DNA of 64,000 bases from Paraburkholderia sp. LEh10 (GTDB lineage Bacteria; Pseudomonadota; Gammaproteobacteria; Burkholderiales; Burkholderiaceae): NCBI RefSeq assembly GCF_017814945.1, contig NZ_JAGIPX010000002.1:62001-126000 (forward strand). The letters run 5' to 3'. The position numbers were made by a program, and so were the translations under genes. Shown here piece after piece: positions 44,370-53,600 of the stretch (the first letter of the stretch is position 1; each line of letters starts with the position of its first letter). A model generated the notes under the pieces. It was not told the DNA's origin and made no database searches. It saw nothing but the letters and a program-made list of their open reading frames with translations.

Positions 44370-45062
44370 ATGGCGCTCATGACGGACATGTCCGAAGCGA
44401 TGCGAACGAACCTGTGGTTCAGCTCTTTGCCTCCATCCGCGCAAGAAGCTCTGATACGCCGATGCGAGACGATTACGCTGCACGCCGGCGAATATCTGTT
44501 TCGCCGAGGCGATTTGCCAAACGGCTTCTTTGGGCTCAAGAGCGGAAAGCTAAAGGCCTTCACGCTGCGCGAAGACGGAAAGGAAGCGATTCTTGCCGTC
44601 CTCGAGCCGGGCAACTGGTTTGGACAGACCTCCATGGCCAGTCGACACCCGCGCCTGCGCGATGTCGCGGCACTCGAGCGGTCCAGCCTGTTCGTCGTCA
44701 GGAATCAGGCTTTTGACGAACTCATGAAGAGTCAGGTTTTCTTCCGGGCGATCGCCGAGTTGCAGTCTATCCACATGAACTGGCTCTACCGCATGGTCGA
44801 AGACGCCACCCTCTACTCGACGCGCGCCCGTATTGCCCGGCGCCTGCTGCTGCTGGCGTCGGGCGACGTGACCATGTTGTCGCAGAGCCGCCCCGACGTG
44901 ACCGTTTCACAGGACACGCTTGCAATGATGCTCGGCATCACCCGCCAGACGCTGTCGGTGGAACTCAAGGCCATGGCTGAAAAAGGAGCGATCGCTCTCC
45001 GGTATGGTCGGATCGAAATATGTTCGGTGAACATCCTGTCGTCCTTTCAGGATTGCCCGTGA
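44370..45062 (+). CDS. Crp/Fnr-family transcriptional regulator
   Basis: The product (230 aa) has an N-terminal cyclic-nucleotide-binding-like domain (HAGEYLFRRGDLPNGFFGL; LEPGNWFGQTSMASRHPRL) and a C-terminal winged helix-turn-helix (VSQDTLAMMLGITRQTLSVEL). It lacks the N-terminal Cys cluster of FNR and is not a close CRP. The ATG at 44370 follows AAGGAG closely; an ATG at 44379 is possible. It is divergent from the acyl-CoA synthetase gene, so it may control the PHA operon. Confidence 0.9.
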   Translation: MALMTDMSEAMRTNLWFSSLPPSAQEALIRRCETITLHAGEYLFRRGDLPNGFFGLKSGKLKAFTLREDGKEAILAVLEPGNWFGQTSMASRHPRLRDVAALERSSLFVVRNQAFDELMKSQVFFRAIAELQSIHMNWLYRMVEDATLYSTRARIARRLLLLASGDVTMLSQSRPDVTVSQDTLAMMLGITRQTLSVELKAMAEKGAIALRYGRIEICSVNILSSFQDCP

Positions 45063-45088
45063 TCGCTCCACCCGCGTTTGCCAGCAGC

Positions 45089-46246
45089 CTAGAACAGGTG
45101 CCGCAATCCCGCCATGATGCCCAGTTGTGTCGTACCGAACGCGGAGCTCAAAGCGTTGATGCCCTGAAGCTGGGCTCCCACCAGTCCGCCGCGATACAGT
45201 GAGTAGTCGACTTCCAGATAAGTGTCGGTGCGCTTCGACAGGTTGTAGTCCGCAAGCAGCTGGAACTGCGTCGCGTTGCCATCGCCCGTCTGTGTCTTTC
45301 CCGTTTGAATCGTGCGCCATACATTGGCGGAAAGATGAGTGGCATCGCCCACCTGCTGCGTCACCCCGCCAAAGTACATTTTTCGGGAACTGAACGTATT
45401 GAACTTCAGCGCGGTTAGTTCGGGAGGCGTGAACGGGCCGTTTGGAAAGTTGCCGACAAAGTTCGCGTCCTGCCGGTTCACGGCCCAGCCGGCCGTCAGC
45501 GTCGTGCTTCCGAACGAATACGAGCCGCCCGCCGTCCACGATTTGAGGTGCGCGGAAGAGTTGACGGCATCACGCGAATCGAGATACGCGGCCGCAAGCC
45601 GCAATGGCGCACCCGGCAAGTACAGAAGCGATGCGCCGATCTGACTGCCCGCACCGAATGCGCCCGCATTGCCACCGAATGCATACGACACCTCGGCCGT
45701 CAGATATTGCCATCGCGCTGCGTATTTGACCATGTTGCTGGTCCACACACCCTGCGCCATCATGACTTCCGGCCGGAATTGATAGAAGGTCGGCAGCCAC
45801 GGATTGGTGATGAAGGCGCTCACCACCGCATCAGAAAACGGATTGATCTGACGCCCCATCGTCAACTTGCCAAAGGTATTCGATTGCAGGCCGACGAATG
45901 CCGTGTTGAAAAACGGATAGGCCGGATCAGTGACGCCGGAGTTCGGGAAAAACCGGTCCTCGAGCTGGAACACGGCCTTCGTGCCGCCACCGAGATCTTC
46001 CGTTCCCTTGAATCCGAAAAGACTTTCCGTCGCGCCGCCGTTAGCGAGTCGAATGGCTGAATCGCCTTGTGGATCTGCGTGAGTCGTGTAGCGAATGCCC
46101 GTATCGACGACGCCATAAAACGTTACCAATGACTGCGCACTCGCTGAAATGGAATAGAGGGTAGCCGTCGATATAACGCCTGCCATCAGTCTCGCCTTGC
46201 CCTTCTTTCGAGTGGCTTTGCAAATCAATCTCCTAACCTTCGTCAT
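45089..46246 (-). CDS. outer-membrane porin, OmpC/Gram-negative porin family
   Basis: The product (385 aa) has a signal peptide, then SLVTFYGVVDTGIRY and the typical Burkholderia porin segments FGFKGTEDLGGGTKAVFQLE and FVGLQSNTFGKLTMGRQ, alternating beta-strands, and the C-terminal Phe (GLRHLF) needed for outer-membrane insertion. The ATG at 46246 has TGGAG nine bases upstream; the frame extends to 46285. It is a general diffusion porin, convergent with the Crp-type gene (26 bp apart). Confidence 0.92.
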   Translation of the reverse strand: MTKVRRLICKATRKKGKARLMAGVISTATLYSISASAQSLVTFYGVVDTGIRYTTHADPQGDSAIRLANGGATESLFGFKGTEDLGGGTKAVFQLEDRFFPNSGVTDPAYPFFNTAFVGLQSNTFGKLTMGRQINPFSDAVVSAFITNPWLPTFYQFRPEVMMAQGVWTSNMVKYAARWQYLTAEVSYAFGGNAGAFGAGSQIGASLLYLPGAPLRLAAAYLDSRDAVNSSAHLKSWTAGGSYSFGSTTLTAGWAVNRQDANFVGNFPNGPFTPPELTALKFNTFSSRKMYFGGVTQQVGDATHLSANVWRTIQTGKTQTGDGNATQFQLLADYNLSKRTDTYLEVDYSLYRGGLVGAQLQGINALSSAFGTTQLGIMAGLRHLF

Positions 46247-46602
46247 GCGTAAATCTCCATCATTATGATTATGTGCTATTGCCAAACATTCCAGAACTTT
46301 GCATTGCGCAATTGGATCGCTGACAATCGGACCTCACCGAACGAGGAATCGCAGCAATCAGGAATCGGCGCGCTGTAACCACACCTTGCCCGGAAAAAAT
46401 CGCGGCAACTGCCAGAAAATTTACAATTCGCGAATGGGAGCCTTTCGCTCGGCGAACGGGGGCAAGCTCGCGAACAACGAAGTGACACGCGAGACCTTTC
46501 CTGCAGCAGCGGTTGGGGCTGTCGTGTCAGGATTCAGTGGAGCCCGCGCGGTGTCAGTGTCAGGTAGAAGATCGGAAGGCGCCGCGGCATTCAGCTGCAT
46601 CT
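46247..46602. other. intergenic, no gene supported
   Basis: This 356-base stretch upstream of the porin and downstream of the glycosyltransferase gene holds the porin promoter. A 59-codon frame on the minus strand at 46421-46600 ends ERKAPIREL but has no good start. Confidence 0.5.
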
Positions 46603-47574
46603 TCAACGATGAAGCCAGGCATCCGTCTTCAGTCTGTATAGCTCCGGCACGAGAGCAAGCAAAAGACGTTTGGGCGTGAACAGCCGTGGCGAGACGTGCG
46701 TCGCGACACGCCACATCGCGGCAACGTTTCTTTTTCGCAAGCTTATGTTGGGACCAACAAGTGAACTGGCGAAGTGCAGATCACTCAGCGCATTGCCGAC
46801 GATTTCTTTTTTAATCGTTGCCCGCTCCGGAGACTTGAGCGCGGAAAACGACAAGTCCGACAATTCCCGAACTAGTCGATCCATGCTGTCGTAATGGTGC
46901 AGGGTTCGTGCCGAAAACATGATAGAGCCTGACCTGAGCCGTCGCTTATATAGCTTGTCATGCAGCACGGAAACTCTGAGCTTTTTCTCCAGCAACAGCG
47001 ACACAAAAAAGTGATTGTCTTCGAACACCATCCCTTCTATAAAGCGCAGATCGCCTATCGCCGAGCGTCGGGCGACAAAGCAGCATACCTGTACGCAATA
47101 TCGTCCCTGTCGAAGCGACTCGATGATGAAATCATCGGACCATAGCGGAGAGTTTCCGACCGGCCGCTGAAAGTAATCTGCTTCGAGCCTGTACATCGGC
47201 GAGTCGATCGGGAAGACCTCGCCCTCGAACAGGACCACATCGATTTTCTGATTCGTGAGTTCCCGATAGCAGGTACTTAATGCACCTGTATCGATGATGT
47301 CGTCGCTATCCAGGTAATAAATGTACGTTCCGACCGCGACTGAAGTGCCCGAATTGCGAGCGGCCGACAAGCCGCCGTTCTGCCGGCGGAGATATCTGAA
47401 GCGGGAGTCCATTGCACAGAAGCGTTTTGCAATCACGCCCGTGGCGTCAGTCGATCCGTCGTCGACGACAATCGCCTCGAAATTGGTAAAGGTCTGGCCG
47501 GCAATGCTCTCCAGCGCTTCCTCGAGGTGATCCTGCATGTTGTAGGCCGGCACGATAATCGAAAAAGCTGGCAT
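46603..47574 (-). CDS. family 2 glycosyltransferase
   Basis: The product (323 aa) is a GT-A-fold glycosyltransferase: IIVPAYNMQDHLEEALESI, VDDGSTDATG (nucleotide binding) and the metal motif YLDSDDIIDTGAL, with NGGLSAARNSG between. The acceptor-side C-terminal half is unlike common GT2 proteins. The ATG at 47574 has GGAGG seven bases upstream. It stands alone, without a polysaccharide cluster, and its base composition looks slightly less GC-rich than that of its neighbours, so it may have been acquired. The sugar and acceptor are unknown. Confidence 0.9.
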   Translation of the reverse strand: MPAFSIIVPAYNMQDHLEEALESIAGQTFTNFEAIVVDDGSTDATGVIAKRFCAMDSRFRYLRRQNGGLSAARNSGTSVAVGTYIYYLDSDDIIDTGALSTCYRELTNQKIDVVLFEGEVFPIDSPMYRLEADYFQRPVGNSPLWSDDFIIESLRQGRYCVQVCCFVARRSAIGDLRFIEGMVFEDNHFFVSLLLEKKLRVSVLHDKLYKRRLRSGSIMFSARTLHHYDSMDRLVRELSDLSFSALKSPERATIKKEIVGNALSDLHFASSLVGPNISLRKRNVAAMWRVATHVSPRLFTPKRLLLALVPELYRLKTDAWLHR

Positions 47575-48126
47575 GAACTATCCTCCGAGGTTAGTTTCGC
47601 CAACAAGACTGTGCCATTCCGGATCGGGGACTACTCGCAGGTTCTACCTATATTCGCCGTCAGCGCTCCCGGAACCTGACTCAGTTTTGTTTGCCACACT
47701 TAAGTGACTCCGACGGCATCGTCAGTCAAACGGCTATCGGTCGACGAACAGCTTTGCTCAGAAGTATTGCGGCAAGCTTTTGAAACGCGCTTGCCGGGCG
47801 GAGGATCAATGGACAAACCATCGTGGTCGTGCGCCTTCCCCTCACCTCACATGAAAGCGGCAGACCATGGTTAGATTGAGTGTAGCCATCGGTGGATGAG
47901 CGCAAACGGGCGATTGAAAAGATAGTAATGATCTACTCGATATTTGTGGTCTTCGATTACAGTGCTTCTGATCGTAAATGGGCTTCAGGGAAATTCGCCC
48001 CTGCTTAACCGCACAAGCGGTCACGCTTTAGCGGATAAAAACCCGCGTCGCTGCGCCGCTCGCTCATTCATGCCGGGATTGCGCAACGAAATGAATGAGC
48101 GGCGTAGCGATGCTGGTGCCAGCCTG
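47575..48126. other. intergenic, no gene supported
   Basis: A 552-base stretch between the glycosyltransferase and the mmsA remnant. It has several short frames and no recognisable gene or RNA. Its A+T content is higher than the window average. Confidence 0.5.
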
Positions 48127-48363
48127 GCTGGCTACGGGCATCGTGAATTCAGCACCTTTAGCGATGCTGTCGGGCCAGCCCTGCATGACGCTCTTGTAGC
48201 GCGTGTAAAAGCGCACGGCTTCCTCACCGTATGCGTGATGGCCGCCGAACAGCGAACGCTTCCAGCCCCCGAACGAATGCCATGCTGGCGGCACCGGACT
48301 CGGCACGTCGATCCCCACCATGCCGATCTGAATCTGACGGGAAAATGCACGCGCCGCGTTGCC
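48127..48363 (-). pseudogene. mmsA: remnant of methylmalonate-semialdehyde dehydrogenase (C-terminal part)
   Basis: The minus-strand frame carries the family C-terminus: [57 protein letters not shown] and [16 protein letters not shown]. About 80 of the roughly 500 family residues remain; the catalytic Cys and cofactor domains are missing. The frame continues past the normal end for about 20 residues. It is a truncated remnant, not a working gene. A decayed MocR-like gene on the same strand 0.7 kb away may belong to the same lost locus. Confidence 0.85.
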
Positions 48364-48643
48364 GATCACAGGCGAGAGTCTAAAAGTGCGCGCAAGCATG
48401 AATAAGGGATCGGCGCGGCAAATAGATTTGCCAGGTTCCGGTGATATCGACGGGTGCGGATACGCACGTCGCGACAACACGCCGCGTTTCATTTCCATCC
48501 ACGGATTACGCGCGAATCCTGCAAGTGAGCGTTCCCGACGGAGGTCTTATTCTCTTTCGCCTCAGCCTATAGACTGGCATCAACGTTGACGCACATTCGT
48601 TCAACGAACTTTCGATTCCTGAACTGATTCTGAGGTACCAGCC

Positions 48644-48937
48644 ATGAAAACCCGATTCGTCGCCGCCGCCCTTCTCGCCGCCACCGCTTTCGTATCCGCT
48701 CCTGTCTTCGCTAGCGGGTACGGTCCGGCGCCATACTACAACCCCATCGCCGGCGCGCCCGCTTCCGAGCGCGGCCCGTCTGCCACGACGGCTCAAGGTG
48801 GCGATAACGCTGCCACGTCGTACGGCGGTGTCACTTCGGGCACGTCGCAAGCGGGCGGTCTGTTTCGCAAGCGCAGCACGGGCGCCAATTCGTGCGTGGG
48901 CCCCGTCAGCTACTGCAACACCTACTTTGGCGACTGA
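48644..48937 (+). CDS. small exported protein of unknown function
   Basis: The product (97 aa) has a clear signal peptide (MKTRFVAAALLAATAFVSAP, cleavage after ASAS-like VFAS near residue 24). The mature part is Gly/Ser/Ala-rich and low in complexity (YGPAPYYNPIAGAPASER), with two C-terminal Cys residues that could form a disulfide (NSCVGPVSYCN). The ATG at 48644 has GAGG eight bases upstream. It resembles small exported proteins common in Burkholderia. It lies between two gene remnants. Confidence 0.75.
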   Translation: MKTRFVAAALLAATAFVSAPVFASGYGPAPYYNPIAGAPASERGPSATTAQGGDNAATSYGGVTSGTSQAGGLFRKRSTGANSCVGPVSYCNTYFGD

Positions 48938-49005
48938 TCGTCCAATGCGCGCGTTCGCGTTGGGCATGAGCGCTCTTCATATAAGTCGCTCTTCACGTCG
49001 GCGGC

Positions 49006-49024
49006 CGGCTTCGCTCTGAAGCCG
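49006..49024 (+). terminator. possible terminator after the small exported protein gene
   Basis: CGGCTTC and GAAGCCG form a 7-bp stem with a 5-base loop, 68 bp after the stop. It has no T-run. Confidence 0.4.
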
Positions 49025-49082
49025 ACGCTGATGCGCGTCGAATCCCCATGCTCTTCTGATGGCGAGCGCAACCGCGCACGCA

Positions 49083-49495
49083 TCAACGAACGGCAAACGC
49101 CTGCGTCAGCCGTTCTTCGTGCCGCCGAAAAGTCGCGCTTTGCGACGCCAGCTTTCCGAGCGTGATGACTGCTCCCTCGATTTCAGGCGACCACGCGCAG
49201 CTGTAATTCAGGCGAAGTGAATCTCCGAATTTCCCGACCTCGACGACATGTAAGCGGGTCCGATCGTGATGCCGTTGTCGACGCGTCTCTGTATAGCCGC
49301 TTCGAATCGAACGCGTGCGGCAGTTCGACCCACAACAGATAGCCGCCTGCCGGAGCGGTCATCGTCACGCGTCGGCGACTCGGCGGCAATGGCGTCGCCC
49401 GCGCGCCCCACCGCCTGAAGACTGAGATTGATCGCTTCCGTTGCGGCGGAGCGTGACGAGGCTCTCGGCGGGATCGCGACGGCACCAGCCAAGAA
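49083..49495 (-). pseudogene. remnant of a MocR-type regulator (GntR/aminotransferase)
   Basis: Fragments of the aminotransferase-like domain lie in three frames: TEAINLSLQAVGRAGDAIAA (one frame), APAGGYLLWVELPHAFDS (a second), NGITIGPAYMSS, and finally LRLNYSCAWSPEIEGAVITL to a stop at 49083. The order matches the PLP domain of MocR regulators, but about 200 residues between the first two fragments are lost and frameshifts separate the rest. The DNA-binding N-terminus is absent. The gene is dead. Confidence 0.75.
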
Positions 49496-49565
49496 CAGGC
49501 AAAACTGGCACGATGCGGCACGCCAATTGCTACGTTAAGAAGATTAGGCAGACGGGAGCGCACAT

Positions 49566-50570
49566 TTGATCCCCCGAGACTTCATTGCAATAGGCACGTC
49601 ATCGGGCGGAGTCGATGCTCTGCGCACACTCGTTTCCGGGCTGCCTCGCGACCTGCCCGCCACTCTCGCGATCGTGCTGCATGTGGGCGCGCACGACAGC
49701 CTCCTGCCGTCGTTGCTGAGCGAGTCCGGACCGCTGCGAGCCTCGCACGCGACAGACGGCGAAAAATACCAACGCGCCAGAATCTACGTTGCGCCGCCGG
49801 ATCAGCACATGACCGTCGACGGCGCCCAATTACGGCTTTCACGCGGCGCGAAGGAAAACTTTGCGCGCCCCGCCATCGACCCCCTCTTTCGCAGTGCCGC
49901 CGCCGAAATCGGCACGCGCGTGATCGGCGTGATCCTGACGGGCTTGCTGGACGACGGGGCGGCGGGCCTCGAAGCCGTTCAGGCGTGCGGCGGAGCGACG
50001 ATCGTCCAGGACCGCGCCGATGCGTTCGCGAAGGACATGCCGCTGCATGCGTCGCCGTTTGCGGACTACGTCCTGCCGCTCGCCCGGATGCCGGGCCGGC
50101 TGGTCCAACTGACGGGCGGAACAACGGATGCGCACGACGCGCGCTCGGCAGGCGACCCGGCAATTCGCAGCGCCGCCGCGCGCGCCGCCGCCGCCTCCGA
50201 GCAGCGCGCATGGCTTGCGGGCGATCCCTTGCCGGGCGAGCTGTGCCGCATCGCGACACCATCCACGCTGACGTGCCCCGAGTGCAGCGGCACGTTATGG
50301 CAGCTGAAGCATTCCGGCCTGTTGCGCTACAGATGCCACACGGGCCACGCGTACTCGGCCGCGTCGCTGGCGCAGGGCCGGGTCGGGGATGTCGAGCGCT
50401 CGCTGCGGGACGCCCTGCGCGCGCTGCGCGAGCGGGAAATCATGTGCCGTGCGTTGGGCGAGCAATTCCGCAGACGCGGCGACGCCGCGGCTCAGAAACG
50501 CGAGGAGGCAACGGCCCGCCGGGCGGGCGAAGCGGCAGGACTTTTGCAGTCTATGCTGTTGGAGGGATAA
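49566..50570 (+). CDS. CheB-like methylesterase domain protein
   Basis: The product (334 aa) has a CheB methylesterase domain (about 4-185) with the Ser of GTSSGG (near 12), His in LHVGAHD and Asp in LTGLLDDGAAG. A C-terminal part has a C-x2-C (TCPECSG) and C/H pattern (YRCHTGHAYS) that looks like a small zinc ribbon, then a coiled region. It lacks the receiver domain of standard CheB. The start is TTG at 49566 with GGGAG about seven bases upstream. The large CheB-CheR-kinase gene follows 93 bp downstream, so the two may work in the same pathway. Confidence 0.9.
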   Translation: MIPRDFIAIGTSSGGVDALRTLVSGLPRDLPATLAIVLHVGAHDSLLPSLLSESGPLRASHATDGEKYQRARIYVAPPDQHMTVDGAQLRLSRGAKENFARPAIDPLFRSAAAEIGTRVIGVILTGLLDDGAAGLEAVQACGGATIVQDRADAFAKDMPLHASPFADYVLPLARMPGRLVQLTGGTTDAHDARSAGDPAIRSAAARAAAASEQRAWLAGDPLPGELCRIATPSTLTCPECSGTLWQLKHSGLLRYRCHTGHAYSAASLAQGRVGDVERSLRDALRALREREIMCRALGEQFRRRGDAAAQKREEATARRAGEAAGLLQSMLLEG

Positions 50571-50663
50571 TAAGTAATTGCGCGGCGGCTTTGCGCGAAG
50601 GGTCCACGCGCCTGCCGGAGGCGGGCGGCGAACACTATTATTCTTCCAAAGGGACAAGCAGAC

Positions 50664-53600
50664 ATGCCGAAACGACGTGGGCAGGCTCTGCCGAGTCAGG
50701 CACATCATCCGATCGTCGGTATCGGCGCGTCGGCGGGTGGATTGAATGCGTTGACGGAATTCTTCGAAGCGCTGCCCGCCCATACGTCGATGGCGTTCGT
50801 CGTGGTCGTTCATCTCGCGCCGGATCACGAAAGCAATCTGGCCTCGTTGCTCCAGAAGGTGACGGACATGCCCGTGCTGGAGGTGACGAGCGCCACGCCG
50901 ATCCAGCCCGACCACGTCTACCTGATCGCGCCGTCGCTCGATTTGACCATGGTCGACGACTTCCTGCGCGTCGCGCCCAATCAGCCCCGGGAAGGCCGCC
51001 GGGCCGCCATCGATCTGTTCTTCCGGACGCTTGCCGAAGCCCATCGCGAGCGCGCGATCGGCATCGTGCTGTCCGGCGCCGGTTCGGATGGTTCCGTCGG
51101 CCTGTCGAGAGTCAAGGAAATGGGCGGCATCACGCTCGCCCAGGACCCCGCGGAAGCCGAATACGACAGCATGCCGAGAAGCGCAATCGCCACGGGCATG
51201 GTCGATTTCGTGCTTCCCGCTGCGGAAATGCCGCAAAGGCTGATGGATCTCTGGTCGACTGCGAGGGAAATTCATTTGCCCGTCGTCGAAAGCGAGGAGC
51301 GCTACGAGGACCAGATCAACGAGACGGCCGAGCGCGCGCTGCGCGAGATCATGATCATCCTGCGCACGCGCACGGCACACGATTTCCGTCACTACAAGCG
51401 CGCGACCGTTTTGCGCCGGATCGAACGCCGGATGCAAGTCAACGGCATCACGGACCTCCAGGGATATCGCGACCACCTCCATCTGCATCCGGAAGAAACG
51501 CAGGCGTTGTTGCAGGACATGCTGATCAGCGTCACGAATTTCTTCCGCGACAAGGAAGCCTTCGAGGTGCTGGAGCGTGAAGTCCTGCCGCAGCTTTTCG
51601 ACAGGCGCGGCGAGCAGGATCGCATCCGCGTGTGGTCGGTCGGCTGCGCGACGGGCGAGGAGGCCTATTCCGTTGCGATGCTGTTGCAGGAGCGTTCGCA
51701 GAAGTCGCCGGAGGGCAACTCGTTCCAGGTGTTCGCGACCGATATCGACGAACGGGCCATTTCCTTTGCACGCACGGGTCTCTATCCCGACTCGATTCTC
51801 GCCGACGTGCCGGCTGCCCGCGTGCGCCAGTTCTTTACGAAAGACGCTGCGCATTATCGCGTCAAGAAGGAACTGCGCGAGCACATGCTGTTTGCGCACC
51901 ATAACGTGCTGAGCGACCCGCCCTTCTCGCGGCTCGATCTGATCTGCTGCCGCAACTTGCTGATCTACCTCGATCGGGAAGCGCAGATCGAAATTCTGAA
52001 AATGTTTCACTTCGCGCTGCGTCCAGGCGGCGTGCTTTTTCTCGGCAGTTCCGAATCCGCCGACAGCGTCAGTTCGATGTTCAGTGTCGTCGACAAGCGC
52101 AACCGCATCTATCGCGCGAACATGGCGGTGCGCGGCGATACGCCCGTCCCCGTTGCGATCTCGGGAACAATGAGCGCACGGCCCGTCGTCGCGACGGTGC
52201 AGCCGCCCGGACGCCGCCGCTTCTCGTTTGGCGACCTGCATCAACGTCTCGTCGAGCAATATGCGCCGCCTAGCGTGCTCGTCAGCCGCGATTCCGAGAT
52301 CGTCCATCTGTCGGACCGCGCGGGCCGCTTTTTGCAGTATTCGGGCGGCGAGCCGTCTCACAACATCATCGCCGTGGTGCGATCCGAACTGCGCCTCGAA
52401 CTGCGCACCGCGATCTATCAGGCCTTGCACACTAATCGGAGTGTGGAGGCGCGGCGCGTGCGGATCGAGCGCGAGGGGCGTTCGTATTTCGTCAACATGA
52501 CGGCACGCCCCGTGCACGATTCCGAGGCCAATGCGGATTTCGTGCTGGTGCTGTTCGACGAAGTCGAAGACAGCATGAGCGGCGCGGAAACCGCGTCGAG
52601 CGATGCGCAGAAAGACCCGATCATCAGCCAGCTCGAACGCGAACTGCAGCGCACAAAAGAACAGCTCCAGTCGACGATCGAGCAATCGGAAACGTCGACG
52701 GAAGAGTTGAAGGCTTCCAACGAAGAGTTACAGGCGATCAACGAAGAATTGCGCTCGGCAACGGAAGAACTCGAGACCAGCAAGGAAGAACTGCAGTCCA
52801 TCAACGAAGAACTGACGACCGTCAACGCCGAACTGAAGTCGAAGGTCGAGGAAACGGGCAAGATCAACGACGACTTGCAGAACCTGATCGCCGCGAACGA
52901 CATCGGCACGATCTTCGTGGACCGCAACATCTGCATCAAGCGCTACACGCCGCGCGCGACCGACGTGTTCAGCATCATTCCGTCCGACATTGGCCGCTCG
53001 TTACTCGACATCACGCACCGGCTCGAATATGACAAGCTCGCCGACGACGCGGCCGAGGCATTCGATTCACTGCGTCTGATCGAACGCGAACTGAAAAGCA
53101 GTGACGGACGCTGGTATCTCGCGCGCTTCGTCCCGTACCGGACGACGGAAGACCGCATCGACGGCGCGGTGCTCTCCTTTATCGACATCACGGGCCGCCG
53201 GCAGGCGGAAGACCGGCTGCGCGAAGGCGAGCGGCGCATGCGCATCGTGGCCGAGGGCACTAAGGACTACGCGATCATCACGTTCGACGACGACGGCATC
53301 ATCACGAGCTGGAACGCGGGCGCGGAACGCATCTTCGGCTACACCGAAGCGGAAATGGTCGGTCAATCGTCCGATGTCCTCTCGACTCCGGAAGACCGTG
53401 CCGATAACGTGGCGCAGCGCGAATTCGCGGAAGCACGCCTGAACGGTCGGACCGACGAGGAACGCTGGCATGTGCGCAAGGATGGAACGCGTTTCTTCGC
53501 GAGCGGCGTGCTGTCGCGGCTGGACGAGCCCGGCGTGAGCGGATTCGCAAAGATCGCCCGTGACCTTGGCCAATCCGCTGAGGCCGCTTCGGCGGGCTCC

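Noticed and set aside
46421-46600. 59-codon minus-strand frame just after the glycosyltransferase gene, ending ERKAPIREL
   Set aside because: It has no proper ribosome binding site or homologue that I know of; it could be real, but the support is too weak to call it.
47575-48126. Possible tRNA or mobile-element end in the A/T-richer stretch near the mmsA remnant
   Set aside because: No cloverleaf, terminal inverted repeat or transposase fragment could be recognised.
50295-52685. Minus-strand frame of 796 codons opposite the CheB-CheR-kinase gene
   Set aside because: No ribosome binding site or domain; shadow of the hybrid kinase gene.
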